Shown: piece after piece, positions 50,747 through 59,319 of the stretch | Position numbering within the stretch: position 1 is the first letter of the stretch | Layout: each line of letters starts with the position of its first letter | Source: Oscillospiraceae bacterium | GTDB taxonomy: Bacteria > Bacillota > Clostridia > Oscillospirales > Oscillospiraceae | Length of the DNA: 64,000 nucleotides | NCBI GenBank assembly: GCA_021768185.1 | Contig: JAETNP010000006.1 | Location: 18,471-82,470 of the forward strand | Direction: 5' to 3' | Notes under the pieces: generated by a model | Seen by the model: only the letters and a program-made list of their open reading frames with translations | What the model was told of the DNA's origin: nothing | Database searches by the model: none | Position numbers and translations under genes: made by a program

Positions 50747-51361
50747 TCATTCGTCGATCCAGAACCGCCAGGGGAAATCAACGGCCTCCTCGGCGTAGTC
50801 GATGCCGACGCGCTTCCCGGTGTGAAAGGGCATGTCATCCGGACGGCGGGGCAGACCGTATTCCGGCAGGTCCCAGGCAAGATCCAGCAGGCCGTTCCCC
50901 AGAGGCAGGCCGTTTAAAGTACGGTCAATGGACAGGCCTTTGCACAGCTTCCCGGGGCCGTTCATGAAATTTTTCCGCTGGTAGGCAGTCATCTCCGATA
51001 CAGCGACCCCGAACCTCCGCCGGGCGGCGGCGTCGGCGTTGTATACCGGCACGCAGCCCCGGACCAGAATGGCGGAGGCTTCCCCCTCCGGTCCGGTGAC
51101 GAAGTTGAGGCAGCTGTACATGCCGTAGATCAGGTAGACGTAGGAGGTGCCGGGGGCGGCGTAGAGGGTTTCCGTCCGGGGCGTCCGCCGGCCGCCGTAG
51201 GCGTGGCAGGCCTTGTCGATAGCGCCTACGTAGGCCTCCGTCTCCGTGATCCGGCAGACAATATGTTCCCCGCCGTCGTTCCGAATGAGATAGCGGCCCA
51301 GCAGGTCCTGGGCGGCTGTGACGGTATCCCGGAGAAAAAATTTGCTGTCGAGTCTTGCCAT
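50747..51361 (-). CDS. 3-methyladenine DNA glycosylase (AAG/MPG type)
   Basis: A 204-residue alkyladenine DNA glycosylase. 'AQDLLGRYLIRNDGGEHIVC', 'RITETEAYVGAIDKACHAYG' (catalytic Glu and Tyr), 'TLYAAPGTSYVYLIYGMYSC' and 'NGPGKLCKGLSIDRTLNG' are typical. It removes 3-methyladenine, hypoxanthine and related bases. Length matches bacterial AAG. The start at 51361 follows AGAGGTG; the upstream frame overlaps the divergent transporter gene and is not coding. Confidence 0.95.
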   Translation of the reverse strand: MARLDSKFFLRDTVTAAQDLLGRYLIRNDGGEHIVCRITETEAYVGAIDKACHAYGGRRTPRTETLYAAPGTSYVYLIYGMYSCLNFVTGPEGEASAILVRGCVPVYNADAAARRRFGVAVSEMTAYQRKNFMNGPGKLCKGLSIDRTLNGLPLGNGLLDLAWDLPEYGLPRRPDDMPFHTGKRVGIDYAEEAVDFPWRFWIDE

Positions 51362-51445
51362 TTGTCCACCTCTTTGGTATGATATCGTCTTAGCGCCTAT
51401 TGTATCATATCCGGGCGCTGGAATGCAAGGATGAGGTAATTGGTC

Positions 51446-52333
51446 ATGAATGAAAAAATGATGCGCAGGCTGGCAAAGCCCATGCTGTTCGCGGCGGCGT
51501 TTATCTGGGGCAGTTCTTTCTTTATTATGAAGGACGCGCTGGACGCGCTGCCGGTGCAGTATCTGCTGGCCATTCGATTTACCGCTGGGGCGGTGCTGCT
51601 GGGGCTTTTGTGCTGGAAGAAATGGAAAATCTTTACGCCGGACTACCTCTGGCGGGGGGCTGTGATCGGCGGGTTTCTCTATCTGGCGTACTCCGTGCAG
51701 ACCTATGGGCTGGCGCTGACCACGCCGTCGAAGAACGCATTTCTGACGGCGGTATACTGCGTGTTGGTGCCCTTCTTTTACTGGGCCTTCGCCAAGGTCA
51801 GGCCGGACCGGTACAATGTGATCGCGGCGGTGCTGTGCGTGGCGGGGGTAGGGCTGGTGAGCCTCACCGGAGATTTGACGGTGAACCCGGGGGATGGGCT
51901 GACGCTGGTATCGGCGGTGTTTTATGCTTCTCATATCGTCGCGGTGGCAAAGGTTTCTCCCGGGAAGGACATTTATCTGCTGACAGTGTTCCAGTTCGCT
52001 TTTTCGGGGCTGTACGCATGGATTGGCGGGGCTATTACAGAGACGTTTCCTGCCCAGGCGCTGGCCCGGCCGGAGGTTTTGCTGCCGCTGGCTTATCTGG
52101 CGGTGATGGCGACTACCGCTGCGCTGCTGTTTCAGAATGTGGGGCAGGTGTGGTCCGATCCGGCGTCGGCGTCGGTGATCTTGTCGCTGGAGTCGGTGTT
52201 CGGGGTCCTCTGCTCGGTGGTATTCGCGGGAGATCGGGTCAATGGGAGGATGCTCCTGGGGTTTGCTCTGATTTTTATTGCGGTAGTATGCAGTGAGACA
52301 AAATTTTCATTCGTGCGGGGGGCGAAGCTATAA
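51446..52333 (+). CDS. EamA/DMT-family transporter
   Basis: A 295-residue ten-helix protein made of two EamA repeats ('FAAAFIWGSSFFIMKDALDA', 'LTLVSAVFYASHIVAVAKVS', 'DPASASVILSLESVFGVLCS'). DMT transporters of this type export amino acids or metabolites. I chose the ATG at 51446, 8 bases after GAGGT. It is divergent from the DNA glycosylase gene. Substrate unknown. Confidence 0.92.
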   Translation: MNEKMMRRLAKPMLFAAAFIWGSSFFIMKDALDALPVQYLLAIRFTAGAVLLGLLCWKKWKIFTPDYLWRGAVIGGFLYLAYSVQTYGLALTTPSKNAFLTAVYCVLVPFFYWAFAKVRPDRYNVIAAVLCVAGVGLVSLTGDLTVNPGDGLTLVSAVFYASHIVAVAKVSPGKDIYLLTVFQFAFSGLYAWIGGAITETFPAQALARPEVLLPLAYLAVMATTAALLFQNVGQVWSDPASASVILSLESVFGVLCSVVFAGDRVNGRMLLGFALIFIAVVCSETKFSFVRGAKL

Positions 52334-52376
52334 CAAGATCAGAGCCGGGGCCGCCGTGCAGCGGCGGCAAAAGGAA

Positions 52377-52400
52377 ACCGCCGCAGTTCCCTGCGGCGGT
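52377..52400. terminator. Convergent terminator
   Basis: ACCGCCGCAG-TTCC-CTGCGGCGGT followed by CTCTCTTTGTTTTT. A second GC-rich stem (CCGCCGTGCAGCGGCGG) lies just before. Confidence 0.75.
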
Positions 52401-52413
52401 CTCTCTTTGTTTT

Positions 52414-53616
52414 TCAGATGCCGTGCTGATAATTATAGGCCCCGCATAGGGCGTTGGTGTTCTTGATAATAATGTGCATTGCCACAAAGGGACCGATCCC
52501 GCAGGCCAGCGAGCCCACCAGATACCACAGCAGAACTGTGGTGCCGTTCTCCTGGAAATTCAAACCATACCGGGGCGCATTTTCCGCCAGACGGTTGCCC
52601 AGGGCGTAGTACCAGTAAAAACTGTAGAAGCCGCAGGTGATCATGCTCAGCAAAACCAGCTTGACAAGTCCGGCGGTGGACTTGCCGTCCCCGGCGCAGA
52701 CCGCGTTGACGTCCCGGGCCAGGGCGTAAATGAAATACCAGCTGTAGATACCGCAGGTAATAAGGCTGAGCAGAATATAGGCAACCAGACTCCGGTCCGC
52801 TTTCAGTCGGAAGGGGGCGTAGCCCGGAGGCGTCTGTCCGTACTGGGGGCCGTCCGCACCAGGGCCGGGCTGCTGATATTGGGGATTGTTGTACTGATTG
52901 TATTGGTTATACTGGGCCTGCTGGGCCGCGGCGCGGGCCTCGCGCTCCGCCTTGGCGTTCTGAGCGGCCTGGGACGCCTGCGCCCCTACTTCGCCGGCGG
53001 TCTGCTGGAAGGAATCAAGCGCCGCCTGCACGTCCAGCTTCAGGTCGTCCACCGACTTGCCGGCAATGGGGAACTCTCCCAGGACAAAACGCTCAATGGC
53101 ATAGATGCCGGCCACAGCCGCTGCCACGCCCAGGACAGCCAGAACGAAGCTGCCGAAATTGCGGCCAAAGCCGCCGGGGTAAATTACCAGGCTGACAATC
53201 AGGGACAGCAGCCGCACCACCAGATAGCCTGCGCCGCCGATGGCCAGACATACCAGCAGGCCGTCGGAGTTCCGCGCGTTCCGCTTGAAGGCGATCAGCG
53301 CGCAGACAATGGCCATCACCGCCAGCATCACGGCGGACAGCGCGTTCAGTCCTACGATCCGGATGGTGCCGAACACACCTGCCCAGCCGATATCAAAAAT
53401 CCCGCCCAGCGCACGAAACAGGGACCGCACGGCCAGACCGCCGCACACCGCCATACAGATGGCGGCAAACACCGTCAAAACGATGGTGTTTCCCCCGCCG
53501 CCGGAGGGGGGAGGCGTCTGTCCCGGATTGGGAGCGCCCTGCTCCTGCTTCGCACCGCATGAGCTGCAGAAAGCGGCTCCCGGCGCGAGATCCGCGCCGC
53601 ATTTCCAACATTTCAT
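52414..53616 (-). CDS. Zinc-ribbon DUF4234-type membrane protein
   Basis: A 400-residue protein. An N-terminal zinc ribbon ('MKCWKCGADLAPGAAFCSSC') is followed by four to five helices (~45-185), an Ala/Gln-rich coiled region with an N-Q-Y repeat tract ('QYNQYNQYNNPQYQQP', ~235-250), and a C-terminal DUF4234 domain ('YILLSLITCGIYSWYFIYAL', 'LLSMITCGFYSFYWYYALGN'). Function is unknown. It is 20 bases downstream of the DUF2752 gene, so both are likely co-expressed. Confidence 0.85.
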   Translation of the reverse strand: MKCWKCGADLAPGAAFCSSCGAKQEQGAPNPGQTPPPSGGGGNTIVLTVFAAICMAVCGGLAVRSLFRALGGIFDIGWAGVFGTIRIVGLNALSAVMLAVMAIVCALIAFKRNARNSDGLLVCLAIGGAGYLVVRLLSLIVSLVIYPGGFGRNFGSFVLAVLGVAAAVAGIYAIERFVLGEFPIAGKSVDDLKLDVQAALDSFQQTAGEVGAQASQAAQNAKAEREARAAAQQAQYNQYNQYNNPQYQQPGPGADGPQYGQTPPGYAPFRLKADRSLVAYILLSLITCGIYSWYFIYALARDVNAVCAGDGKSTAGLVKLVLLSMITCGFYSFYWYYALGNRLAENAPRYGLNFQENGTTVLLWYLVGSLACGIGPFVAMHIIIKNTNALCGAYNYQHGI

Positions 53617-53636
53617 CTTTTATTTCTCCCTTCATA

Positions 53637-54038
53637 TTATGATCCGGCCGCCGCCAGAGCGCCGGAGACCAGACGACCGATCAGCCCCTTGGAGGGCTGA
53701 AAAACAACCACTGGGTCCTCCAGCCACAGGAGGCGGACGAGATACACCGCGACAAACAGCACACACACAATGCCCATGCCCCAGCGAAAGACGCGCCGGG
53801 GAATTCGCCGCTGGAAAAACAGCAGCGCCGCTGCCGGGACCGGCAGCCAGAAAAGTGGGTGATATGCAAACGCCCCCGCTATGTCCCCCCGCAGCAGGGA
53901 CAGCCACGCCCGGCTCATGCCGCAGCCCGCACAGGAAATCCCCGTAAGGTACAGGATGGGGCAGGTTACGCCAAGAGATTCGATCACAAGGTAGAACAGG
54001 ATGATCGCCGCCAGGGAGCGCAGGTCTTTTGTTTGCAT
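53637..54038 (-). CDS. DUF2752 membrane protein
   Basis: A 133-residue protein with three to four helices and the DUF2752 signature 'CPILYLTGISCAGCGMSRAW' followed by 'AFAYHPLFWLPV'. These small membrane proteins often neighbour DUF4234/zinc-ribbon genes, as here. Function unknown. Confidence 0.87.
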   Translation of the reverse strand: MQTKDLRSLAAIILFYLVIESLGVTCPILYLTGISCAGCGMSRAWLSLLRGDIAGAFAYHPLFWLPVPAAALLFFQRRIPRRVFRWGMGIVCVLFVAVYLVRLLWLEDPVVVFQPSKGLIGRLVSGALAAAGS

Positions 54039-54277
54039 GGAGTGGCCCCCTCCTCTGTCCGGGCTCGCTTCGCCGGATGGAAGCTTTTTTTCATGCTACC
54101 ATGTTCCAGGATGTTTTGCAAGGGGCAATTCGGCTTTTTTCGCGCGGGCAGATGACAGCCCGCGTGGACTCTGTCTGCTAAAAACAGGAAAAATTCATAA
54201 ACTCTTAAAGAAAACCCATAAATTCTCTGGTAAAATACAACATCTCAGACACTTTGCCGCCGGGAGCGCGGCGGCGG

Positions 54278-54306
54278 TGGACAAGCTGAGAAATCTGTGG
54301 TATACT
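54278..54306 (+). promoter_or_regulatory. Promoter of the TagA-type gene
   Basis: TGGACA (54278-54283), 17 bases and TATACT (54301-54306). The 54039-54350 gap contains this promoter and AT-rich leader sequence; no other feature is recognised. Confidence 0.6.
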
Positions 54307-54350
54307 ATATTAAATTTTACCATGCGGTATGGACTGGAAAGGAGTCGCCT

Positions 54351-55076
54351 ATGCGGATCGACGTACTGGGCGTTGGCTTTGACAATATGACCATGGAGCA
54401 GGCGGTGGCCGAAGGTGTGCGCCTGCTGAATACTCCGGGTGCCCACTACGCGGTTACCCCCAACCCTGAGATCGTAGAGGTCTGCCGGACAGACGAAGAA
54501 GCCCGGGAGGCTGTCAACGATGCGGATCTGGTGCTGGCCGACGGCATCGGCGTCATCTACGGCGCGAAGATGCTGGGCACGCCCCTGAAGGGCCGGGTCA
54601 CCGGCATCGGCTTCGCCCAGGGCCTTATGGCGCGGATGGCGGAGAGCGGAAAGCGCCTGTTTCTGCTGGGCGCCAAGCCCGGCGTGGCGGAAAAGGCTGC
54701 GGAAAATCTCCGGCGCCAATATCCCGGGCTGGTCATCACCGGGACTCATGACGGCTATTTCCAGGAGGACCAGCCGGTCATTGAGGCCGTTCGTTCCAGC
54801 GGAGCGGACGTGGCCTTCGTCTGCCTGGGCGCGCCCAAGCAGGAAAAATGGATGCGGGAAAACGGCGAGGCCACCGGAGCCCATCTGCTGGTGGGACTGG
54901 GCGGCTGCCTGGACGTGTTCTCCGGGGAAGTCCGGAGAGCTCCGGAGATTTTCCAGAAGCTGGGCCTGGAATGGCTCCACCGGCTGGCAAAGAATCCCAG
55001 CCGTATTGGCCGGATGATGAAGCTGCCCCTGTTCCTGGTCCACGTGGCGGGGGAGAAAAGGAGACAGAAAAGCTGA
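54351..55076 (+). CDS. WecG/TagA/CpsF-family glycosyltransferase
   Basis: A 241-residue GT26 enzyme. 'AHYAVTPNPEIVEVCRTDEE', 'ADLVLADGIGVIYGAKMLGT', 'AFVCLGAPKQEKWMRENG' and 'GLGGCLDVFSGEVRRAPEIF...GLEWLHR' cover the conserved acceptor and UDP-sugar sites. TagA/TarA adds ManNAc to GlcNAc-PP-undecaprenol in wall teichoic acid linkage-unit synthesis; WecG uses ManNAcA. The start at 54351 follows AAAGGAG. No other teichoic acid genes are nearby. Confidence 0.93.
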   Translation: MRIDVLGVGFDNMTMEQAVAEGVRLLNTPGAHYAVTPNPEIVEVCRTDEEAREAVNDADLVLADGIGVIYGAKMLGTPLKGRVTGIGFAQGLMARMAESGKRLFLLGAKPGVAEKAAENLRRQYPGLVITGTHDGYFQEDQPVIEAVRSSGADVAFVCLGAPKQEKWMRENGEATGAHLLVGLGGCLDVFSGEVRRAPEIFQKLGLEWLHRLAKNPSRIGRMMKLPLFLVHVAGEKRRQKS

Positions 55077-55107
55077 GAGCGCTTGTCCGCCTCTGGCAAA
55101 ACGCTGA

Positions 55108-55139
55108 GGGGACGGGAGCGCCAAAGCGTTCCCGTCCCC
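55108..55139. terminator. Convergent terminator
   Basis: GGGGACGGGAGCGC-CAAA-GCGTTCCCGTCCCC, one mismatch, between the TagA-type gene and the opposing Cys-rich gene. Confidence 0.7.
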
Positions 55140-55159
55140 GGCAGGCCGGCGTATGTACC

Positions 55160-55357
55160 TCAGCAGCAGCAATTGTTGTTTCCGCAGCAGCATCCGCAGC
55201 CGCAATTGTTGCTGCAGCACCCGCAGTTGCTGCAGCAGCAACAGCAGCCGTTTCCGCTGCCATTGCCGTTTCCGCAGCCTCCGCCGCAGCAGCAGCACAG
55301 AAGGATGATGATCAGAATGATCCACAGGCAGCCGCCGTCGTTACCGTTGTTCCACAT
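55160..55357 (-). CDS. Cysteine-rich small membrane peptide
   Basis: A 65-residue peptide with 22 cysteines. The start 'MWNNGNDGGCLWIILIIILL' is a membrane helix; the rest is runs of C, G, N and S ('CCCCGGGCGNGNGSGNG', 'CCCCCSNCGCCSNNCGCGC'). AGAGGTG lies 10 bases before the ATG, and a convergent hairpin follows the stop. The hydrophobic-plus-low-complexity layout resembles small YjcZ-like or coat-associated peptides of spore formers, but it is not a clear family member. Coding is supported by start site and codon periodicity only. Confidence 0.65.
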   Translation of the reverse strand: MWNNGNDGGCLWIILIIILLCCCCGGGCGNGNGSGNGCCCCCSNCGCCSNNCGCGCCCGNNNCCC

Positions 55358-55487
55358 AGTTTTGTTTCACCTCTCTTATTGATCTGAACCATACTATGCG
55401 CCGGGATGCCCTGCGGCAGCTTGACCGCAAAATTTTTTCGCGCGGAGTTTTTTCGCGCCCAACCCACAAAAGGGAGGACATGAGTCC

Positions 55488-56816
55488 ATGAACCAAGACG
55501 ACCGCTATAGAACCACCAGCTGGGACGGCGACGAAGTCGCCCGCCGGAGCGGGGAGCAGCCCCGCAGAGCTCCCGGTCCCGCAGGGGACCGCCCGCCCCG
55601 GAGCACCGCGCCAGGAGCGGATCAGAGTGCTCCCCGGAGCGCCGCTCCCGCCAAAAAGAAGAAAAAACGGCGCAAAAAACGTACCAATCCCCTGTTGGCC
55701 ATCCTCCTGTGGCTGGCCATCGTGGGGACCTGCTCCGCGATTTTTGCCGGGGTGGGCTGGATGCTGGCCAACGATTTTGCCGCGCTGAACAAGCCTCCCA
55801 TGGAGACCAGCTTTCAGGTCACCGAGGATTTCATCGCCGAAGTCACCCAGGAGAAGCAGGAGGACGGTTCCATCAAAGAGGTCACCCACTACGATATGGA
55901 CAAGGTGGCCGCGGCGCTCAAGGAGGCGGGGCTCATCGAGTACGAGTGGTTCTTCCGCCTGTTCGCCTGGTTCTACCATGCGGACACCAAGCTGAACACC
56001 GGCACCTTCACTCTGAACACGGAAATGGACTATATGGCCCTTATCCGCAGTATGCGCACCACCGGCGGCAAGACGGAGACGGTGGAGCTGACCATTCCCG
56101 AGGGCTACAGCGTCAAGCAGATCATCAACCTTCTGGCGGAGAACGGCGTGGGCACTGAGGAAAAGCTCACGGACACCGCCGCCAACCACAAGTTTGAGAA
56201 CTACGTCTTTGTGGACAACGACAACCTGGGCGACGCCAGCCGCCTGGAGGGCTATCTGTTCCCGGACACCTACGAGTTCTATGTGGGCGCCCGGCCGGAG
56301 CTGGCCTTCAACTCCATGCTCAGCAACTTCAATAAGAAGGTCTACGGCAACGACGAACTGGGGGAGCTGTTTGAGGCCTCCTCCTATGAGTTCGAGCAGA
56401 TCATCACCATCGCCTCCCTGATCGAGAAGGAGACTGACGGCTCCGACCGCTCCAACATCTCCTCGGTCATCTACAACCGTCTGGAGAACGACGGGGAGAC
56501 CGGCCGCCTGCTCCAGATCGACGCCGCCCTGGTCTACGCCGCCGGACGGCCCATCACCCAGGAGGACTACACCTCCCTGGACAGCCCCTACAACCTCTAC
56601 CAGCACACCGGGCTGCCCCCCACGCCCATCTCCAACCCCGGTCTGGCCTCCATCAAGGCTGCGCTGAGCCCGGCGGACACCAACTACTATTTCTATGTCC
56701 TGAATCCGGAGACCAAGAAGCATGTGTTCAGCGAGACCTTGAGCCAGCACAACAGGGCCGTCTCCGACGCGGCGGAGGCCGCCGCCCGGATCGCTGCTGA
56801 AGGCGAGGGGAACTGA
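55488..56816 (+). CDS. mltG: Endolytic murein transglycosylase MltG
   Basis: A 442-residue YceG-like protein. A ~65-residue Pro/Arg/Lys-rich cytoplasmic tail leads to one helix ('PLLAILLWLAIVGTCSAIFA'), then a LysM-like domain and the catalytic domain with 'LEGYLFPDTYEFYVG', the catalytic Glu in 'ITIASLIEKETDG' (about residue 312) and 'YNLYQHTGLPPTPISNPGLA'. MltG cuts nascent glycan strands and sets their length. It is followed after 5 bases by a U32-family gene, a frequent neighbour in Firmicutes. Confidence 0.95.
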   Translation: MNQDDRYRTTSWDGDEVARRSGEQPRRAPGPAGDRPPRSTAPGADQSAPRSAAPAKKKKKRRKKRTNPLLAILLWLAIVGTCSAIFAGVGWMLANDFAALNKPPMETSFQVTEDFIAEVTQEKQEDGSIKEVTHYDMDKVAAALKEAGLIEYEWFFRLFAWFYHADTKLNTGTFTLNTEMDYMALIRSMRTTGGKTETVELTIPEGYSVKQIINLLAENGVGTEEKLTDTAANHKFENYVFVDNDNLGDASRLEGYLFPDTYEFYVGARPELAFNSMLSNFNKKVYGNDELGELFEASSYEFEQIITIASLIEKETDGSDRSNISSVIYNRLENDGETGRLLQIDAALVYAAGRPITQEDYTSLDSPYNLYQHTGLPPTPISNPGLASIKAALSPADTNYYFYVLNPETKKHVFSETLSQHNRAVSDAAEAAARIAAEGEGN

Positions 56817-56821
56817 CGGAC

Positions 56822-58051
56822 ATGGGTGTGAGAAAGAAGCCGGAGCTGCTGTGTCCCGCCGGGGACATGGAGCGGCTGCGGATGGCGGTGCTCTACGGTG
56901 CGGACGCGGTGTATCTGGCCGGCGAGAGCTTCGGGATGCGCTCCTTCGCGGGAAATTTTTCCCGGGAGGAGCTCCCCCGGGCGGTGGAATTCGCCCACAG
57001 CCGGGGGGTGCGGGTCCACGTGACGGTGAACACCATGCCCCGCTGCGGGGAGATCGACCGGCTGCCGGAGTGGCTGGAATTTCTGGACGATGCCGGGGTG
57101 GACGCGCTGATCACAGCGGACCTGGGCACCTTCACCCTGGCGGGGCGGTACGCCCCCCGGTGCCAGCGGCATGTCTCCACCCAGGTGAGCGTGGCCAACC
57201 ACGTCTCCGCCCGGGCGTGGTATGAGCTGGGGGCGAAGCGGGTCATCCTGGCCCGGGAGCTGAGCCTGGAGGAGATCCAGGAGATCCGGGCGAAAACGCC
57301 GGAGGAGCTGGAGCTGGAGGCTTTCGTCCACGGGGCCATGTGCGTCAGCTACAGCGGGCGGTGTCTGCTCTCCAACTATATGACCGGACGGGACAGCAAC
57401 CGGGGGGCCTGCGCCCAGCCCTGTCGGTACCAATACTACCTCATGGAGGAGAAGCGGCCTGGGGAGTACTTCCCCGTCTTCGAGGACGAGGCGGGGACCT
57501 ACATCATGAATTCCCGGGACATGTGCATGATCGACCATCTGGACGACCTCATGGACGCGGGCCTCAGCAGCCTGAAGATCGAGGGCCGGGCGAAAAGCGC
57601 CTACTATGCCGCCATCGTCACCGGCGCTTACCGCCACGTGTTGGACGACGTGTTCGCCGGACATCCCGCCGACCCCGTCTGGCGGGACGAGGTGGAGAAG
57701 GTCAGCCACCGGCACTATGCCACAGGGTTCTATTACGGCCCGCCGGGACAGTACTATGAAAATGCACGGTATATTCGGGAGTGGCAGGTGGTGGCCCTGG
57801 TGACGGAATGCGCCCCGGACGGTACGGCCGCGCTGACTCTGCGGAACAAGTTCTGCGTGGGGGATACCCTGGAGGCGGTGGGGCCGGATATGAAGCCCTT
57901 CGCTTTTCAGGTGGAGGCCATCGAGGATGAAGCAGGTCTGCCGGTCACGGAACCTAAGACGCCCCAGATGGTCCTCAGAATGAAGCTCCCGCAGCCTGTC
58001 CCCGCCTGGAGCATCCTGCGCATTGCCCGGGACCTGTCCGCCAAGTCCTGA
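56822..58051 (+). CDS. U32-family protein (tRNA hydroxylation protein P-like)
   Basis: A 409-residue peptidase-U32-family protein. 'PELLCPAGDMERLRMAVLYG', 'AVYLAGESFGMRSFAGNFSR', 'LELEAFVHGAMCVSYSGRCL' and 'GACAQPCRYQYYLMEEKRPG' contain the conserved Cys cluster. U32 proteins of this group (YrrN/YrrO, TrhP) take part in prephenate-dependent 5-hydroxyuridine formation at tRNA wobble U34; the older collagenase label is doubtful. It is coupled to mltG. The stop TGA is the first triplet of repeat copy C. Confidence 0.9.
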   Translation: MGVRKKPELLCPAGDMERLRMAVLYGADAVYLAGESFGMRSFAGNFSREELPRAVEFAHSRGVRVHVTVNTMPRCGEIDRLPEWLEFLDDAGVDALITADLGTFTLAGRYAPRCQRHVSTQVSVANHVSARAWYELGAKRVILARELSLEEIQEIRAKTPEELELEAFVHGAMCVSYSGRCLLSNYMTGRDSNRGACAQPCRYQYYLMEEKRPGEYFPVFEDEAGTYIMNSRDMCMIDHLDDLMDAGLSSLKIEGRAKSAYYAAIVTGAYRHVLDDVFAGHPADPVWRDEVEKVSHRHYATGFYYGPPGQYYENARYIREWQVVALVTECAPDGTAALTLRNKFCVGDTLEAVGPDMKPFAFQVEAIEDEAGLPVTEPKTPQMVLRMKLPQPVPAWSILRIARDLSAKS

Positions 58052-58142
58052 TACTTTTTCTTAAAAGAAAAAGTATCAAAAAGAATTTTAATTTCGAGAC
58101 TAAACTTATTGCGCATCCTAGATTTTTGCCCGGTAACCAAGA
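58049..58142 (+). repeat. Dispersed stop-codon repeat, copy C
   Basis: Starts at the TGA of the U32 gene. GATACTTTTTCTT and its inverse AAGAAAAAGTATC flank AA, then TTTCGAGACTAAACTTATTG and the right block CCCGGTAACCAAGAAAG, where it becomes truncated. The overlapping frame reads FLKRKSIKKNFNFETK and closes at a TGA at about 58159. Confidence 0.82.
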
Positions 58143-58210
58143 AAGGGATCTCATCGAGTGACAGCATGAGAAACGCCCCGGATATGAAACAGAAAGGAGC
58201 GGATTCCCGT

Positions 58211-59305
58211 ATGAAAAAGGTGAAACTGCCGCTGAAAATACTCCTTGGTGTGATTGCACTCCTGCTGGTCGTGGTTGTGGGCTACCTGATCTACGCCTTT
58301 GCCGCTTACTACCGGGTGGAGGACAATCAGGTCCTGCCCGTTGTGTCCATGGATGGCGCAGACCACGGCAAGCCGGCCAGAGGAGAGACGTATCGGATCG
58401 CCTCCTACAATATCGGCTTTGGGGCCTACAGCAACGATTACAGCTTCTTCATGGACGGCGGCAAGGAGAGCCGCGCCCGTTCCCCGGAGGCTGTCAATGA
58501 GAACGTCTCCGGCGCGATGGAGACAGTGAGCGCCATCGCGCCCCAGTTCCTCCTGCTCCAGGAGGTGGACGTGGACGGCACTCGCAGCTGGCATATCAAC
58601 GAGCTGGAGCAGCTGATCGACAACAAGGCCTCCGGTCTGTTTGTCAACCGTACCTTCGCCCAGAACTACGACAGCCCCTACCTCTTCTGGCCTCTCCTGG
58701 AGCCCCACGGGGCCAACCGGGCGGGGATGGTTACCTGCTCGGCCTTTCCCATTGACTCCGCCGTCCGCCGCCAGCTGCCCATTGAGGATGGTTTTATGAA
58801 AATGCTGGACTGCGACCGGTGCTACTCCGTCCATCGCATCCCCCTGGCGGACGGGGAGCAGGAGCTGGTCCTGTATAATCTGCATCTCTCCGCCTACACC
58901 TCCGACGGGGTCATTGCGGAGGAGCAGTTGGAAATGCTGTTTTCCGATATGCAGTTGGAATACGAAAAGGGCAACTATACCGTTGCCGGCGGTGATTTTA
59001 ACAAGGACCTGCTGGGCAACTCCCCGGAGGTCTTCGGCATATCCGGCCCGGCCTACACCTGGGCCCAGTCCATCCCCGCCTCTTTGGTGCCGGAGGGGCT
59101 GACCATCATTGCCCCCTTCGATGAGGAGAACCCTGTGGCCTCCTGCCGGAATGCGGACCGGCCCTATGGGCCCGACAGCTTTCGGGTCACGGTGGACGGG
59201 TTCATCGTCTCCGCCAATGTGGAGGTCCGGAAAGCCCGGGTATGGGAGACCGGCTTCCGGTGGAGCGACCACAATCCGGTGTATATGGATTTCGTTCTGC
59301 AGTGA
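58211..59305 (+). CDS. Membrane-anchored endonuclease/exonuclease/phosphatase-family protein
   Basis: A 364-residue protein with one N-terminal helix ('LPLKILLGVIALLLVVVVGY') and an extracytoplasmic EEP domain. 'YRIASYNIGFG' (Asn), 'LLLQEVDVDG' (metal-binding Glu), 'VAGGDFNKDLLG' (Asp/Asn) and 'WSDHNPVYMDFVL' (catalytic His) are all intact. The family includes nucleases and sphingomyelinase-like phosphodiesterases; the membrane anchor favours an external phosphoester. The start at 58211 has AAAGGAG 11 bases upstream. Confidence 0.87.
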   Translation: MKKVKLPLKILLGVIALLLVVVVGYLIYAFAAYYRVEDNQVLPVVSMDGADHGKPARGETYRIASYNIGFGAYSNDYSFFMDGGKESRARSPEAVNENVSGAMETVSAIAPQFLLLQEVDVDGTRSWHINELEQLIDNKASGLFVNRTFAQNYDSPYLFWPLLEPHGANRAGMVTCSAFPIDSAVRRQLPIEDGFMKMLDCDRCYSVHRIPLADGEQELVLYNLHLSAYTSDGVIAEEQLEMLFSDMQLEYEKGNYTVAGGDFNKDLLGNSPEVFGISGPAYTWAQSIPASLVPEGLTIIAPFDEENPVASCRNADRPYGPDSFRVTVDGFIVSANVEVRKARVWETGFRWSDHNPVYMDFVLQ

Positions 59306-59319
59306 GCGGAGGAGACGCG

